DNA of 64,000 nucleotides from Hyphomicrobium sp. D-2 (GCF_029872155.1 NZ_JARXLA010000002.1:1-64000), one strand, 5' to 3'; shown: positions 18,637-28,911, counted from the first letter of the stretch. The notes: generated by a model not told the origin, from the sequence alone. Made by a program: numbers and translations.

Positions 18637-18673
18637 AAATGGGCCGGAACCGTTTCTCCCTCTGGCCCATTTT
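18637..18673 (+). terminator. Rho-independent terminator of tal
   Basis: AAATGGGCC (18637-18645) pairs with GGCCCATTT (18664-18672), followed by a short T-run. It is 65 bases behind the tal stop. Confidence 0.8.
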
Positions 18674-18790
18674 CCGGATCACAGTAGCGCACCCGCACGG
18701 GGCCTCGTTGATTGAAGGTCCGTGCGGTTCTGTGTGCGCAGTTCGCCTAAATTTGCTCTCCAACTATTGGCTTGCGAAAGAACCGATCCG

Positions 18791-20437
18791 ATGACCGAGG
18801 CCATTGCCGTTGCACCGCTGACCACCGCACCCACGTGGCGGGCGCTTTCCGATCACTACGCCGCCGTCAAGGATGCGACGCTGCGCGATCTGTTCGCCAC
18901 CGATCCCGAGCGCGCGGCCCGTTTCACCGTTGAGGGCGCGGGGCTGGTTCTCGATTATTCGAAGAACCGCATCACCGCTGAAACCATGGCGCTGCTGTTC
19001 CAGCTGGCCGAGGAACGCCAACTCTCATCATGTCGTGATGCGATGTTTCGTGGCGACAGGATCAACACCACTGAAAACCGCGCCGTGCTGCATTCAGCGT
19101 TGCGCGCGCCTATTGATGCAGTTATTGAGGTCGACGGGCGCAACGTCGTGCCGGACGTACACGCGGTGCTGGATCGCATGGCGGTGTTTTCCGATCGTGT
19201 GCGTTCCGGAAATCTGATCGGTCACACCGGGCTGCCGATCCGCAATGTCGTCAATATTGGCATTGGCGGCTCGCATCTGGGGCCGGAGATGGCCTATCTG
19301 GCGCTGCGCCCCTACAGCGCGCGCGATATGCGGTTTCGTTTCGTCGCCAATGTCGATGGCGCGGCGTTCACGGAAGCAACGCACGATTTGGACCCGGCCG
19401 AGACGCTGTTCGTTGTGTCGTCCAAAACCTTCACGACGCAGGAAACGATGAGCAACGCGCATCTCGCGCGGCAATGGCTGATCGAACGGCTGGGCGATGA
19501 GCGCGCGGTGGCGAAGCACTTCGTCGCCGTTTCAACGAACGCGCAGAAGGTGGCGGAGTTCGGCATCGACACCACTAATATGTTCGCGTTCTGGGACTGG
19601 GTTGGCGGTCGTTATTCGCTGCCCTCCGCCATCGGACTTTCTACCATGCTCGCTGTCGGCCCGGAAAACTTCCGCGCCATGCTGGCGGGGTTCGCGGACA
19701 TGGATGTGCACTTCCGCACCGCGCCGCTGGAGCAGAATCTGCCTGTTATCATGGGGCTGCTGAGCGTCTGGTATGCGGACTTCTTCGGCGCCGCGACGCA
19801 GGCCGTTCTGCCGTATGCGCAGAACCTTGCACGCTTCCCGGCTTATCTGCAGCAATTGCAGATGGAGAGCTGCGGCAAGAGCGTCGATCTTGAGCGGCGC
19901 CGGGTTGATTTCGCGACCAGCGCCATTCTGTGGGGTGAGCCCGGCACCGACGGTCAGCACTCGTTCTATCAGTTGCTGCATCAGGGCACGCATCTTGTGC
20001 CGGCGGATTTCATCGGTTTTCTGCAGCCGCTCAGCCCGCTCGCCGCGCCGCACGATCTGCTGATGGCCAACCTGTTCGCGCAGGCGGAAGGGCTGGCGTT
20101 CGGTCGCTCGCTTGCCGAGGTCGAAGCCAGCGGCGTCAGCGCGGCCGATGCGCCGTTCCGTGTTATGGACGGTAATCGTCCCAGCAACATGCTGCTTGCG
20201 GATCGGCTGGACCCGCGTACGCTGGGCGCGCTGATTGCGCTCTACGAACACCGCGTGTTTGTGCAGGGGGCAATCTGGGGCATCGGGCCGTTCGACCAGT
20301 GGGGCGTGGAACTCGGCAAGGTACTGGTGGGCAAGATCGCGTCGGAAATCACCGCTACGTCCGCGCCGGATTTGCAGCACGACGCTTCAACCAACGCCCT
20401 GATCCAGCGGTATCGCAACGCCCGCCACCAATCCTGA
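18791..20437 (+). CDS. pgi: Glucose-6-phosphate isomerase
   Basis: A 548-aa cytoplasmic enzyme that interconverts glucose 6-phosphate and fructose 6-phosphate. Clear Pgi blocks: [11 protein letters not shown] (sugar phosphate site), [27 protein letters not shown], the catalytic Glu in [10 protein letters not shown], and the His in [12 protein letters not shown]; the C-terminal lysine lies in the WGVELGKVL block. The start ATG 18791 (MTEAIAV) is preferred over upstream in-frame codons because similarity begins there. It follows tal in the same direction, fitting a sugar-phosphate interconversion pair. Confidence 0.95.
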   Translation: MTEAIAVAPLTTAPTWRALSDHYAAVKDATLRDLFATDPERAARFTVEGAGLVLDYSKNRITAETMALLFQLAEERQLSSCRDAMFRGDRINTTENRAVLHSALRAPIDAVIEVDGRNVVPDVHAVLDRMAVFSDRVRSGNLIGHTGLPIRNVVNIGIGGSHLGPEMAYLALRPYSARDMRFRFVANVDGAAFTEATHDLDPAETLFVVSSKTFTTQETMSNAHLARQWLIERLGDERAVAKHFVAVSTNAQKVAEFGIDTTNMFAFWDWVGGRYSLPSAIGLSTMLAVGPENFRAMLAGFADMDVHFRTAPLEQNLPVIMGLLSVWYADFFGAATQAVLPYAQNLARFPAYLQQLQMESCGKSVDLERRRVDFATSAILWGEPGTDGQHSFYQLLHQGTHLVPADFIGFLQPLSPLAAPHDLLMANLFAQAEGLAFGRSLAEVEASGVSAADAPFRVMDGNRPSNMLLADRLDPRTLGALIALYEHRVFVQGAIWGIGPFDQWGVELGKVLVGKIASEITATSAPDLQHDASTNALIQRYRNARHQS

Positions 20438-20507
20438 TGGTTGTGTTGGTGCCGCGCATGCGTCGATCGAACGTGCGGAGCGTCATGGCGCTATCGCTGC
20501 GGCGTCG

Positions 20508-22016
20508 TCAAAGCGATTCAATAAACCGCACCAGCGCATCGCGATCTTCGCGCGCCAAGGCGGCATAGCCATCACGGGCACGCTGTGCTTCGCCACCATG
20601 CCAGAGAATGGCTTCTTCGATTGAGCGCGCGCGGCCATCGTGCAGCAACAGCGTGTGCCCGCTCACCGTTCGCGTCAGCCCGATGCCCCACAGCGGCGCG
20701 GTGCGCCATTCGCGGCCATCGGCAACGCCCTCCGGCCGGTTGTCCGCGAGCCCTTCACCCATATCGTGCAACAGCAGATCGGTATATGGCCAGATACGCT
20801 GCTGACTGAGATGCGGCTGCCTGTCGACATCCCCGGTCACGAACGACGGCACATGGCAGCTCTGGCAACCGAGCGCATGGAACACCGACTTGCCGCGTTT
20901 GACTTGCGCATCGTTCATGTTCCGGCGCAGCGGCACGGCAACGTTCTGCGCATAGAACACAACATGGTCGAACAGCGCGGCGCCAACCTCGACGCCGCCA
21001 TCGCGCTTCCGCGCACCGTGCGGCGCGTTTTGGCAGATAGGTTGTTGCGCCGTGCAATCGCCGGCATTGCGCGGATCAAGCTGCGTGGAAAGCCCCATGT
21101 CGCCAGCAAACGCACTTGCAGTCTGATCGGCGACGCTTGCCTTGCCCGCCTTCCAGCCGAAACGACCGATCGCAACGTCATTCCGTTGCGCCGACCACAC
21201 CTCGTTGACGCGTCCCGATATGCCGTCGCCATCGCTGTCGTTCGGATCGGCGTGCGCCAGGATTTGCGCATCGGGGATGGCTTCCAGCAGCCCGACGCCG
21301 ATCATCTGCGGCGCAACGCGTGGTGACAGCATCGTATCAGCGTGCAGCGGGCCAGCTTTAAGCGCCTCAACGCGATACGTCGGACGGCGCAGGCTCACCT
21401 GCGTGCCGTCTTTCAAGGTCACCGGCACTTCGTCATAGGTGATGTGCATGTGGCCTTCGTTGTCGAGCCCGCGCACCGCCATGTTCTGCAGTTGCTCGCC
21501 ATAGGTCGGTTCGTCGATGGTGTTGACGCGCCGTTCCGCCAGCAACCGCCGCTGCTCATCGTTCTGCGGCGGGATCGACAACCGCAGCACCATCGATTCC
21601 GCCGTCGCATCCGGGCGGTTAGCGGACGGTGGGTGGCCGCGACCGTCTTTCAGATGGCAGTTCTGACACGAGCGGGAATTGAACAGCGGGCCTAGCCCGT
21701 CAGAGCTTTTCGTCGACGATGGCGCCGATACCCAAAGCTTGCGGAAAACGCCGTTGCCTACCTTGAATTTCGCTTCCCCCTCAAGGCCGATGCCGTGCGA
21801 GGGGTGCGAAAATGCGTTGGGCGTGTCGTAGCTTTCGCGTGTCGTTGCGTTGCCGCCCGGCAGTGCCTCAGCCGCATCATCGTCCGGCAAGGCAGCAACA
21901 GCGTGCAAAGCGTTTGCACCGTGCAGTTGCGTCGCTGGAACCGAGGCAGCGGCCATTGCAATGGCCATCAGCCCCGGAACCAGTATCGCCAGCCCGCACA
22001 GCGGTGGTTGCCTCAC
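20508..22016 (-). CDS. Di-heme oxidoreductase family protein (DUF1111), iron-uptake type
   Basis: A 502-aa periplasmic c-type cytochrome. After a signal peptide (about 1-28), the first heme site SCQNCHLKDGRGHP (Cys117, Cys120, His121) and a second GCQSCHVP in the C-terminal third are visible, with a DSDGDGISGRVNEV block between them. This is the DUF1111 family, related to di-heme peroxidases and commonly found beside imelysin genes. Its ATG overlaps the stop of the imelysin gene by four bases. It probably oxidises or reduces iron or another ligand for the imelysin partner; this is inference. Confidence 0.85.
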   Translation of the reverse strand: MRQPPLCGLAILVPGLMAIAMAAASVPATQLHGANALHAVAALPDDDAAEALPGGNATTRESYDTPNAFSHPSHGIGLEGEAKFKVGNGVFRKLWVSAPSSTKSSDGLGPLFNSRSCQNCHLKDGRGHPPSANRPDATAESMVLRLSIPPQNDEQRRLLAERRVNTIDEPTYGEQLQNMAVRGLDNEGHMHITYDEVPVTLKDGTQVSLRRPTYRVEALKAGPLHADTMLSPRVAPQMIGVGLLEAIPDAQILAHADPNDSDGDGISGRVNEVWSAQRNDVAIGRFGWKAGKASVADQTASAFAGDMGLSTQLDPRNAGDCTAQQPICQNAPHGARKRDGGVEVGAALFDHVVFYAQNVAVPLRRNMNDAQVKRGKSVFHALGCQSCHVPSFVTGDVDRQPHLSQQRIWPYTDLLLHDMGEGLADNRPEGVADGREWRTAPLWGIGLTRTVSGHTLLLHDGRARSIEEAILWHGGEAQRARDGYAALAREDRDALVRFIESL

Positions 22017-23293
22017 CTCACGCTGCCGGGATTGTCGAGGCTTTCGGAGCCTTCGAACTGAATGGCCTTGAGCTGCAGTACGCCGACGTCGCGCTCCAGA
22101 GCCTTGGCCTGCGCAATCAGCGCCTGAATGGCCTTCTCGACCAGCTCGTTGCCCTCCGCATTACCTTCGCCGATCATCTGGTCATAGGCTTCTCCGCTCT
22201 CCGCCCGATCGACGATGGCCTGCATGCGCTCCATCGTCGTGTCGAGTGCGGCGCGCGTAGCGTTGTCAGCTTCGGTGGATTTCGCCCGTACGAGATCGGA
22301 TGCACTGGGGCCGGAAACGACCGTTCCATCGGGGCGCTTGTAGCTGCCCAGATAAATGTTCCGGATGCCCAGAGCGTTGTTGTAATGGGCGTTGTGTGTG
22401 TTGTCGGAGAAGCAGTCCTGCTCTTCTTCCGGATCGTGGATCAGCAGGCCCAGCTTCATGCGCTCGCCTGCCAGTTCGCCGTATGAAAGGCTGCCGAGGC
22501 CGCGGAAAATGGCTGACAAGCCAACGTTGCCGCCGTCGAACATCACCGTCTTGCGCGCATCGCCATTCTCGCCCCACTGGCCGACCATCCACGTCAGATC
22601 GTCGATCAGCAGATCGGTGACGACGCTAAGATACTGCGCACGGCGATCGCAATTGCCGTTGGAGCAGTTTGCGGTGTCATAATCGGTCGCGGGGCGATTG
22701 CCGGCGCCGGCATCGTTGCCGTTCAGATCCTGGCCCCACAGCAGAAATTCAATGGCGTGATAGCCGGTCGCCACGTTGGATTCTACGCCGCCCGCTTCCT
22801 GCAGCTTGTCGCTCAGCAGCTCCTTGCTGATGACGCTGGCGTCAATCTCTTCGCCACCGATCTTGATCTTGGGATTGGCGATCACGTTGGCGAGGTAGAA
22901 ATCGTTCGGCAGGCCCTGATCGGCATAGTCCTGCGAGACGTAGTCGATCAGCCCTTCGTCCAGCGGCCATGCATTCACGCGCGGCTCCCAGTCATCAACG
23001 ATCTTGTTGCCGAACCGGAAGGCTTCCGTTTGCGTGTACGACTTGCGCGCCGTGATCCAGGCCGCGCGTGCGGCCTTCAGCGTGTCTTCCGATGGCTTGG
23101 CAATGAGCGCATCGACGGCGACTTTCAATGCCTGCGCGCCGGTGAGGGAATCTGAATATCCTGCTTCGGCGATGTCGGCGTACGTCTTGGAGACTGCCGC
23201 CACGCTGGGCGCCTCCTGTGCCACTGCGCACGCTCCGGTAGCAAAAGCGATGACGGCGGTGGCCATCAGGGTTCTAGCCAGCCTGTTGAACAT
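22013..23293 (-). CDS. Imelysin family protein (IrpA/EfeO-like)
   Basis: A 426-aa exported protein. A signal peptide (residues 1-25, ATGACAVAQ) is followed by a helical-bundle imelysin domain with the GxHxxE motif intact in GYHAIEFLLWGQD (residues 177-182). Other family blocks: ARKSYTQTEAFRFGN and WPLDEGLIDYV. Imelysins are periplasmic or outer-membrane-attached proteins of iron uptake systems. First gene of a two-gene minus-strand unit (imelysin, then di-heme protein, ATGA overlap), divergent from a second imelysin gene with an inverted repeat between them. Confidence 0.9.
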   Translation of the reverse strand: MFNRLARTLMATAVIAFATGACAVAQEAPSVAAVSKTYADIAEAGYSDSLTGAQALKVAVDALIAKPSEDTLKAARAAWITARKSYTQTEAFRFGNKIVDDWEPRVNAWPLDEGLIDYVSQDYADQGLPNDFYLANVIANPKIKIGGEEIDASVISKELLSDKLQEAGGVESNVATGYHAIEFLLWGQDLNGNDAGAGNRPATDYDTANCSNGNCDRRAQYLSVVTDLLIDDLTWMVGQWGENGDARKTVMFDGGNVGLSAIFRGLGSLSYGELAGERMKLGLLIHDPEEEQDCFSDNTHNAHYNNALGIRNIYLGSYKRPDGTVVSGPSASDLVRAKSTEADNATRAALDTTMERMQAIVDRAESGEAYDQMIGEGNAEGNELVEKAIQALIAQAKALERDVGVLQLKAIQFEGSESLDNPGSVR

Positions 23294-23444
23294 TGCGCGA
23301 AGCCTTCCTTGGTGGTTGGAGTGATGTGCGGGTTACGGCAAGCGCCGCGGCACCGATAGCAATACTGGGCCGATCTGATCTCGGTCAAACGGGCGTGCCG
23401 GGAACTGTTGACCAAGCCGATCACAATGATTGCGGACAGCATAA

Positions 23445-23461
23445 GTCAAGAATATTTTGAC
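23445..23461. promoter_or_regulatory. Inverted repeat in the divergent imelysin promoter, candidate operator
   Basis: GTCAA (23445-23449) and TTGAC (23457-23461) frame an AT-rich centre. It lies between the two divergent iron-uptake type units, about 150 bases before each start. It does not match a textbook Fur, Irr or RirA box well enough to name the regulator. Confidence 0.4.
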
Positions 23462-23587
23462 CCGACGTCAGGCTAACAAAAAGATGAAATAAGGCGTAGG
23501 CGCGGATCGCGGCAATGTAGAATGCGCGCGTTCACGTGAAAGTGCTGCTATAGGCCTCGGTGGGGATGATTGTGCCTGGGGAAATGC

Positions 23588-24694
23588 ATGCGTTCGCGCG
23601 CTAGCGTTCTGAGAATGGCGGTGGTCTGCGCAGCGCTGGGGCTTGTGCTTCTCGGCTGCGGCATAGCAGGATCGCCAGCATCGGCGGCAAACGAAGACTT
23701 CGCCAAGATCAACGAACGCATCGTCGACAGCTATCTGCTACCGCACTTCCAAACGTTGGCAGATGAAAGCGCATTGCTGGGCGGCATCATCGCCGGCGTG
23801 TGTGCAGGCGACGCTGCCAAGCTGGCCGACGCCCGTGGCGAGTTCGAGAAAACAGCACTGTCATGGGCAGCGGTGGATTTTCTGCGCATGGGCCCGATGG
23901 CCCAGATCGGCCGTGCTGAACGTTTTCATTTCTGGCCCGATGCGCGCAACGTCACGCCGCGTCAGGTTGGGCGTCTCGTTGCCAGTCGCGATGAAAGTGC
24001 ACTTGATCCGCAGGTGCTGCTGAAGAAGAGCGCGGCGGTGCAGGGGCTCGGCGCGCTTGAACTGCTGCTCTATGATGACAAGCGACCGATTACCGATACG
24101 ACGGACGATGGCCGTTACCGCTGCCGTCTCGCCGTCGCCGCCGCTGAGGCCGTTCAGGCTGAGACGCTGGAGGTCATTGCAGCGTGGAGCGGCGCGGATG
24201 GATGGCGCACGCGGCTGCTGCAGCCTGGCGTCGGCAACAGTCCATATAAAACCACCGATGAAGTGACCGCAGATTTTGCGCGTGCATTTATCACCGGGCT
24301 GCAGATGATCCTCGATCGCGAGATCGTGCAGATGGAATACGCCGCCGTTAATCCGGCGCGCAAGCCACTGCTGGTGTTTGCGCGTTCCGGTCTCACGGCG
24401 CGCTACATCGTTGCCAAAATGCAGTCGCTGAAGCAGCTCTATGATGTCATGGATCTCACCGTGGCGGTGCCGAAAGACAAAACCTGGATGTCGCGCTGGA
24501 TTTCCGGCGCGTTCGACAGGTTGTCCGACGAGGTGCCCGAGGCGATCGACAACACGGAAACAACCGGCGAGGTGCGCTCGCGTCGATTGCGCATCCTGCG
24601 GTTCCAGATAGACGGCATTCGCAAACTGGTCGGGCGGGAGATGGCAACGCTCGCCGGGCTGACAATAGGGTTCAATGAACTTGATGGCGATTGA
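23588..24694 (+). CDS. Imelysin family lipoprotein, second copy
   Basis: A 368-aa exported protein. The signal sequence ends in a lipobox LLGCG, so the mature protein is probably lipid-anchored. The imelysin domain is shorter than in the divergent copy. The GxHxxE motif is degenerate: the matching segment reads GLGALELLLYD, with Gly where His is expected. It carries the helical-bundle ending RLRILRFQIDGIRKLVGREM. ATG 23588 is chosen over a TTG at 23570 because GGGG lies about seven bases before it. It overlaps the DUF1513 gene by 20 bases. Such four-gene sets (two imelysins, di-heme protein, DUF1513) recur in alphaproteobacteria. Confidence 0.85.
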   Translation: MRSRASVLRMAVVCAALGLVLLGCGIAGSPASAANEDFAKINERIVDSYLLPHFQTLADESALLGGIIAGVCAGDAAKLADARGEFEKTALSWAAVDFLRMGPMAQIGRAERFHFWPDARNVTPRQVGRLVASRDESALDPQVLLKKSAAVQGLGALELLLYDDKRPITDTTDDGRYRCRLAVAAAEAVQAETLEVIAAWSGADGWRTRLLQPGVGNSPYKTTDEVTADFARAFITGLQMILDREIVQMEYAAVNPARKPLLVFARSGLTARYIVAKMQSLKQLYDVMDLTVAVPKDKTWMSRWISGAFDRLSDEVPEAIDNTETTGEVRSRRLRILRFQIDGIRKLVGREMATLAGLTIGFNELDGD

Positions 24695-25832
24695 TCGGCG
24701 ACAGCTTCTGATCGGTGCTGCGGTGTGTCTGGCTTCGACAACTGCGGCGGTGCATTTCGGTACTGCGATTGCGTCAGCGGCCACCGCTGATGACAGCGCA
24801 TTCGACAGCGGCATCATGCCGGGCGATCTCATCGCCGCGTGCCGCCGCCCCGATGGCGGCTATTCGGTCGTCATCATGTCGCTCGACGGCACCTTGCTGC
24901 ATGAGGTGTCGCTGGAAGGGCGCGGGCATGACATCGCGCTTGATCACGCCAGCGGCCGCGCCGTGGTGTTTGCGCGCCGGCCCGGCACATTCGCGCTCAG
25001 CTTCGACATCCATGACCGGCAACCGCCGTCAGTATTCACCACGCCTGCCAACCGGCACTTTTACGGTCATGGCGTGTTCTCGCGCGATGGCCGGCTGCTG
25101 TATGCGACCGAGCACGACAACGACACGCGCGACGGCCTCATCGGCGTTTATGACGTCGCGGGCGGCTTTCGACGCATCGGCGAATTTCCCAGCTACGGCA
25201 TCGGCCCGCATGAGGTGATTTTGCTCGCTGACGGGACCACGCTGGCCATCGCCAATGGCGGCATTGAAACGCACGTTGAAACCGGTCGCGAGAAGCTCAA
25301 CCTTTCTTCGATGGAGCCTTCGCTCGCATTCGTTGATCGCCGCAATGGCCGGCTGCTGGCACAACACAAGCAGAGCGCGGAGCTGCACCGTCTATCCATC
25401 CGGCATCTGGCGCAGGATGCACGCGGTACGGTGTGGTTCGGATGCCAGTGGGAAGGCGAGAACGTCGACTCGCCCGATCTGGTCGGTTGCGCCGGGCTCG
25501 ACGCGCCGCTGCGTATCATCGCGCCGCCAAAGCCGATGGGCGCATCATTGGCGGGCTATATCGGTTCGGTTGCTGTCAGCGGCGACGGCCGTTTGCTGGC
25601 GGCATCGGCGCCGCGCGCGGGCCGCATCGTCTACATTGATACTGAGCGCCAACAGGTGGTGGGCGAAAGCCAGCTTGCCGATAGCTGCGGCATCGCCGGC
25701 ATTGAGGGGCCGGGCTTTGCGATGACGTCCGGCCACGGCATCGTGCAGACGGAGCAGCCCGACCACACCCATCTGACCACGACGACATTTCCGGGCCGCG
25801 CGTTTGACAACCACGTGCGCGTCATCGGCTGA
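24675..25832 (+). CDS. DUF1513 protein, predicted exported beta propeller
   Basis: A 385-aa protein. It starts with a Tat-like leader (DRRQLLIGAAVCLAS) and an alanine-rich cleavage region. The rest consists of repeated beta-strand blocks (YSVVIMSLDG, GHDIALDHASGRAVVFARRPG, LLYATEHDND, WFGCQWEGE, GSVAVSGDGRLLAASAPR), which fits a seven-bladed propeller. DUF1513 proteins accompany imelysin genes; the biochemical role is unknown. The ATG lies inside the 3' end of the preceding imelysin gene (20-base overlap), so the two are co-translated. Confidence 0.85.
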   Translation: MNLMAIDRRQLLIGAAVCLASTTAAVHFGTAIASAATADDSAFDSGIMPGDLIAACRRPDGGYSVVIMSLDGTLLHEVSLEGRGHDIALDHASGRAVVFARRPGTFALSFDIHDRQPPSVFTTPANRHFYGHGVFSRDGRLLYATEHDNDTRDGLIGVYDVAGGFRRIGEFPSYGIGPHEVILLADGTTLAIANGGIETHVETGREKLNLSSMEPSLAFVDRRNGRLLAQHKQSAELHRLSIRHLAQDARGTVWFGCQWEGENVDSPDLVGCAGLDAPLRIIAPPKPMGASLAGYIGSVAVSGDGRLLAASAPRAGRIVYIDTERQQVVGESQLADSCGIAGIEGPGFAMTSGHGIVQTEQPDHTHLTTTTFPGRAFDNHVRVIG

Positions 25833-25856
25833 AATGAGTTCCAGCTTGCGCGTGTT

Positions 25857-27266
25857 TTACGTTGCCGCCACCTGAGCGCCGACAATCGTTGGCAGGCGGC
25901 GCGGCTTTGTATGGCCTTTGCCGTCGCCCGATGACGCCAACAGGCGCGGCGCCCGCCGTCCACGTGCGTTGCGTTTGTCAGGCTTGGCGCCATCACCCGC
26001 AGTAATGGCCCTGCCGGAGCTGGAATAGTCGGCGGCCATCATGCCCCACAGCAGCGCCATCAGCACATAGAAGTGCCGCCAGTGGTCGCTGTCGATGATG
26101 ATGCCTTCACCGGCCGTGCCGACGAACGCTGCATAGACCGCAAGAAACATCGGCCGGATTTCGGTGCCGCGCATGGCAAAGCGCATACCGAACCCAAGCG
26201 ACAGCAGCACCAGAAGCAGGTAAGTTCCGCCACCCAGCCAGCCGGAGTTGAGGAACATCGTCAGGTAGACGTTATGCGCCGCTTCCGGATGGTAACGCTG
26301 ACCGAATTCCAGCGCGCCGATGCCAAGCGGCTTTTCAGCGATCATGCCGAGCGCTTTTTCCTGGCCTCCGAAGCGGCCTTCTTCGCCAAGGTCATACGAC
26401 TGATCGAAGCTGGCGCGCTGTAGCAGCAGCGAGGAGATCTCGTTCGAGCTCAACGCGGCCATGACGGCGAGGGCTGCGAACAGTGCGCCCAGCAGCAACA
26501 GCGACAGCAGCTTCAGCCGCACGCGGGCCTTACGGGTGGTAACGAGCAGCAGATAGCCATAGAGCACCAGCGACAGCGCAAGATTGATCCACGCGCCGCG
26601 TGAAAAGCTGAAGAACACGCCAAGCATCAGGATGGCCGCGAGTGCAAGCGGCAGCACCATGCCGCGCAGCGGACGTTCGAGCGCGACGTTGATAAGATAC
26701 AGCAGCGGCACGATGAGGAACGGCGCGAAAACGTTGGGGTCTTTGAACGTACCCGTGGCGCGACCATACTCCGTGAACAGCTCATAGCCGCCCGGAATGA
26801 TGTGGAAGTAGCCGAGCAATGCAGCGCCTGCCGCCACCAATGCAGCAAACGACCACGCATTGAGCAGCAGTCTGGCATGGCGCGGTGGATCGTAGGCAAC
26901 GAACGCCGCCAACACCGCGCACGCCGCATAAAGATACAGCGTCACTGCGACGTGAATTCCGGTGCCGGAAAGATCCTGCGAGAAGGCCATGCCCAGCAGC
27001 GCGCCCGCCGCCGCCAGCAGCCACAGTGCTGCGAATGAAACGAGCGTCGGCGTGAAGTGCACCAGCCCAATCACCGGCAGCAGAACGATGAGCCCCATTG
27101 TCAGCGCATCGACGGGCGCGGGTTCGGAAAACACCACGCCCGACACCGCGATCGTCAGCGCAACAGCGGCCAGCGCGAGCAGGGTGATGAGGCCGCGCCG
27201 ATGCCGTTGTTGCGGCACGGATGGTGCGGCACTTCCCATCCCGATATCGGCGGCAACGCTGACCAT
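25857..27266 (-). CDS. O-antigen ligase/polymerase (Wzy-C) family membrane protein
   Basis: A 469-aa inner-membrane protein with about ten to twelve helices. The diagnostic Wzy_C periplasmic loop includes GIGALEFGQRYHPEAAHNVYLTMFLNSG with the conserved His region, and the block FSFSRGAWINLALSLV precedes it. The family polymerises or ligates polysaccharide repeat units on the periplasmic face. The C-terminus is a long basic cytoplasmic tail. It is the last gene of the leftward arm of the exopolysaccharide locus, 37 bases behind the priming transferase, and is probably its polymerase. Confidence 0.82.
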   Translation of the reverse strand: MVSVAADIGMGSAAPSVPQQRHRRGLITLLALAAVALTIAVSGVVFSEPAPVDALTMGLIVLLPVIGLVHFTPTLVSFAALWLLAAAGALLGMAFSQDLSGTGIHVAVTLYLYAACAVLAAFVAYDPPRHARLLLNAWSFAALVAAGAALLGYFHIIPGGYELFTEYGRATGTFKDPNVFAPFLIVPLLYLINVALERPLRGMVLPLALAAILMLGVFFSFSRGAWINLALSLVLYGYLLLVTTRKARVRLKLLSLLLLGALFAALAVMAALSSNEISSLLLQRASFDQSYDLGEEGRFGGQEKALGMIAEKPLGIGALEFGQRYHPEAAHNVYLTMFLNSGWLGGGTYLLLVLLSLGFGMRFAMRGTEIRPMFLAVYAAFVGTAGEGIIIDSDHWRHFYVLMALLWGMMAADYSSSGRAITAGDGAKPDKRNARGRRAPRLLASSGDGKGHTKPRRLPTIVGAQVAAT

Positions 27267-27303
27267 GAGCTACTGAAACTTTCCCGCGAAAGCGAAATGC
27301 CGA

Positions 27304-28806
27304 TCAGTAAGCGTTTTCCGACTTCATCAGCGCGAACGGCGTTTTAAGCAGGATGTAAGTGTCCAGCAGCAGCGACCAGTGCTCGATATAGTAGATGTCG
27401 CATTCGACGCGCTTCAGGATCTTCTCCGGCGTGTCGGTCTCGCCGCGCCAGCCGTTGATCTGCGCCCAGCCCGTGATGCCCGGCTTCACCTTGTGACGCG
27501 CGAAATAGCCGTCGACCACTTCGTCGTAAAGGTTGCCGGCGGCCTTCGCTTCCAGCGCGTGCGGGCGCGGGCCGACGAGAGACAGATTACCGATCAGCAC
27601 GTTGAAAAGCTGCGGCAGCTCATCAAGGCTTGTCTTGCGGATGAAGCGCCCGACGCGGGTTACGCGCGGATCGTCCTTGGTGACGAGTTTGGATGCGTTG
27701 GCATCGCAGCGGTCAGTGTACATCGAGCGAAACTTGAAAACCTGGATCAGCTCGTTGTTGAAGCCATAGCGCTTCTGCCGGAACAGCACCGGTCCGCGAC
27801 TGTCGAGCTTGATCGCGATGGCGACGGCCAGCATGACCGGCGACAGCACAATCAGGGCCAGGGTGGCCACGATCTTGTCGAACAGCCACTTCGAAACCGC
27901 GCCCCAATCGGCGATCGGCTTCTCCAGCAGGTCGATCATCGCCACGTTGCCAACGTGCGAATATGTGTTGGGCGTGAAGCGCAGTGCGCTCGAACCGGCC
28001 GGAAGTTTCACCTCAGCGGGCAGAACAGCCAGCGAATGGGTGATTTCAAGCACGCGCTTTTCGGCCGTGATCGGCAGCGCCACGATGATCATGTCGAGGC
28101 GTGAGTGGCGCGCATAGGAGACAAGATTCTTCAGGCTGCCGAGATGCGGATAGCCGGAGGTCATGCTGCCGATGCGCTTGTTGCCGCGGTCGTCGAACAC
28201 GCCGATGATGCGAATGTCGCTGTCGACATCCTTTTCAAGATCGGTGATCAGCTTCTCGGAGATGTGGCTGCCGCCGTAAATGGCTGCGCGACGGAACAGG
28301 CGACCTTCGCGGATCCAGTGGCGCACGCACGCGGTAACGGCAGCGCGCTCGGCTAGCAGCAGCACGAGACCGCTGGCGTACCAGGTTGCCAGCCAGACGC
28401 GCGATAGCTCATGGCCCGCCTTAAGAAAGAACGCGGCGGCCAGCATCAGCGCGAATGCGATCGTCCAGATCAGGATTACCCGCGGCATTTGCCGCAGGAA
28501 TGAGCTGAACGAGACGCGCGAATAAAGGCCCAGCATGTCAAAGCCGAGCGCCACCACCATCGCGGTGAACGGAATGGCGGCCATGTAATAGGGATTGGCG
28601 AAGATCTCGGGATCGTCGACGTAGAACAGCGCGACGGCCAGACCGACCATTGCTGCGATGAACACGTCCAGCGTGCGAACCACGCCGCGGATCACCACCA
28701 TGGAAACAAGGCTGGTGTTGTCGTCAGTCCGGAAGTCGGCCAAACGCGGCTCGGGGGTTGGAAGCCCCAGCGGGTTTGGAACAGAGGCATTACCGATTTG
28801 GGACAT
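27304..28806 (-). CDS. Undecaprenyl-phosphate glucose phosphotransferase (exopolysaccharide priming enzyme)
   Basis: A 500-aa inner-membrane enzyme. The N-terminal half has four helices and a Rossmann-like cytosolic domain ([29 protein letters not shown]). A fifth helix ([21 protein letters not shown]) leads into the bacterial sugar transferase domain with its signatures [30 protein letters not shown] and [10 protein letters not shown] and the end [17 protein letters not shown]. It moves sugar-1-phosphate from UDP-sugar to undecaprenyl phosphate, starting the repeat unit; the C-terminal features fit the WcaJ/GumD glucose type. Start ATG 28806 chosen after AGGA; an ATG at 28824 is also possible. 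Confidence 0.9.
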   Translation of the reverse strand: MSQIGNASVPNPLGLPTPEPRLADFRTDDNTSLVSMVVIRGVVRTLDVFIAAMVGLAVALFYVDDPEIFANPYYMAAIPFTAMVVALGFDMLGLYSRVSFSSFLRQMPRVILIWTIAFALMLAAAFFLKAGHELSRVWLATWYASGLVLLLAERAAVTACVRHWIREGRLFRRAAIYGGSHISEKLITDLEKDVDSDIRIIGVFDDRGNKRIGSMTSGYPHLGSLKNLVSYARHSRLDMIIVALPITAEKRVLEITHSLAVLPAEVKLPAGSSALRFTPNTYSHVGNVAMIDLLEKPIADWGAVSKWLFDKIVATLALIVLSPVMLAVAIAIKLDSRGPVLFRQKRYGFNNELIQVFKFRSMYTDRCDANASKLVTKDDPRVTRVGRFIRKTSLDELPQLFNVLIGNLSLVGPRPHALEAKAAGNLYDEVVDGYFARHKVKPGITGWAQINGWRGETDTPEKILKRVECDIYYIEHWSLLLDTYILLKTPFALMKSENAY

Positions 28807-28832
28807 TCCGGACGATCCTGGCAAACGACGGT

Positions 28833-28860
28833 GGATGCTGTCCTTGTAAGAGCAGCATCC
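28833..28860. promoter_or_regulatory. Perfect 8-bp inverted repeat in the leader of the priming transferase gene
   Basis: GGATGCTG (28833-28840) and CAGCATCC (28853-28860) flank a 12-base loop, 27 bases before the start at 28806. It could be a leader hairpin or an operator; the glycosyltransferase stop is 52 bases upstream. Confidence 0.5.
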
Positions 28861-28911
28861 ATGCCAGGTGCCTAAAATTTGCCGATCTGTCGGTAAGCTT
28901 GTCAGTTAAGG

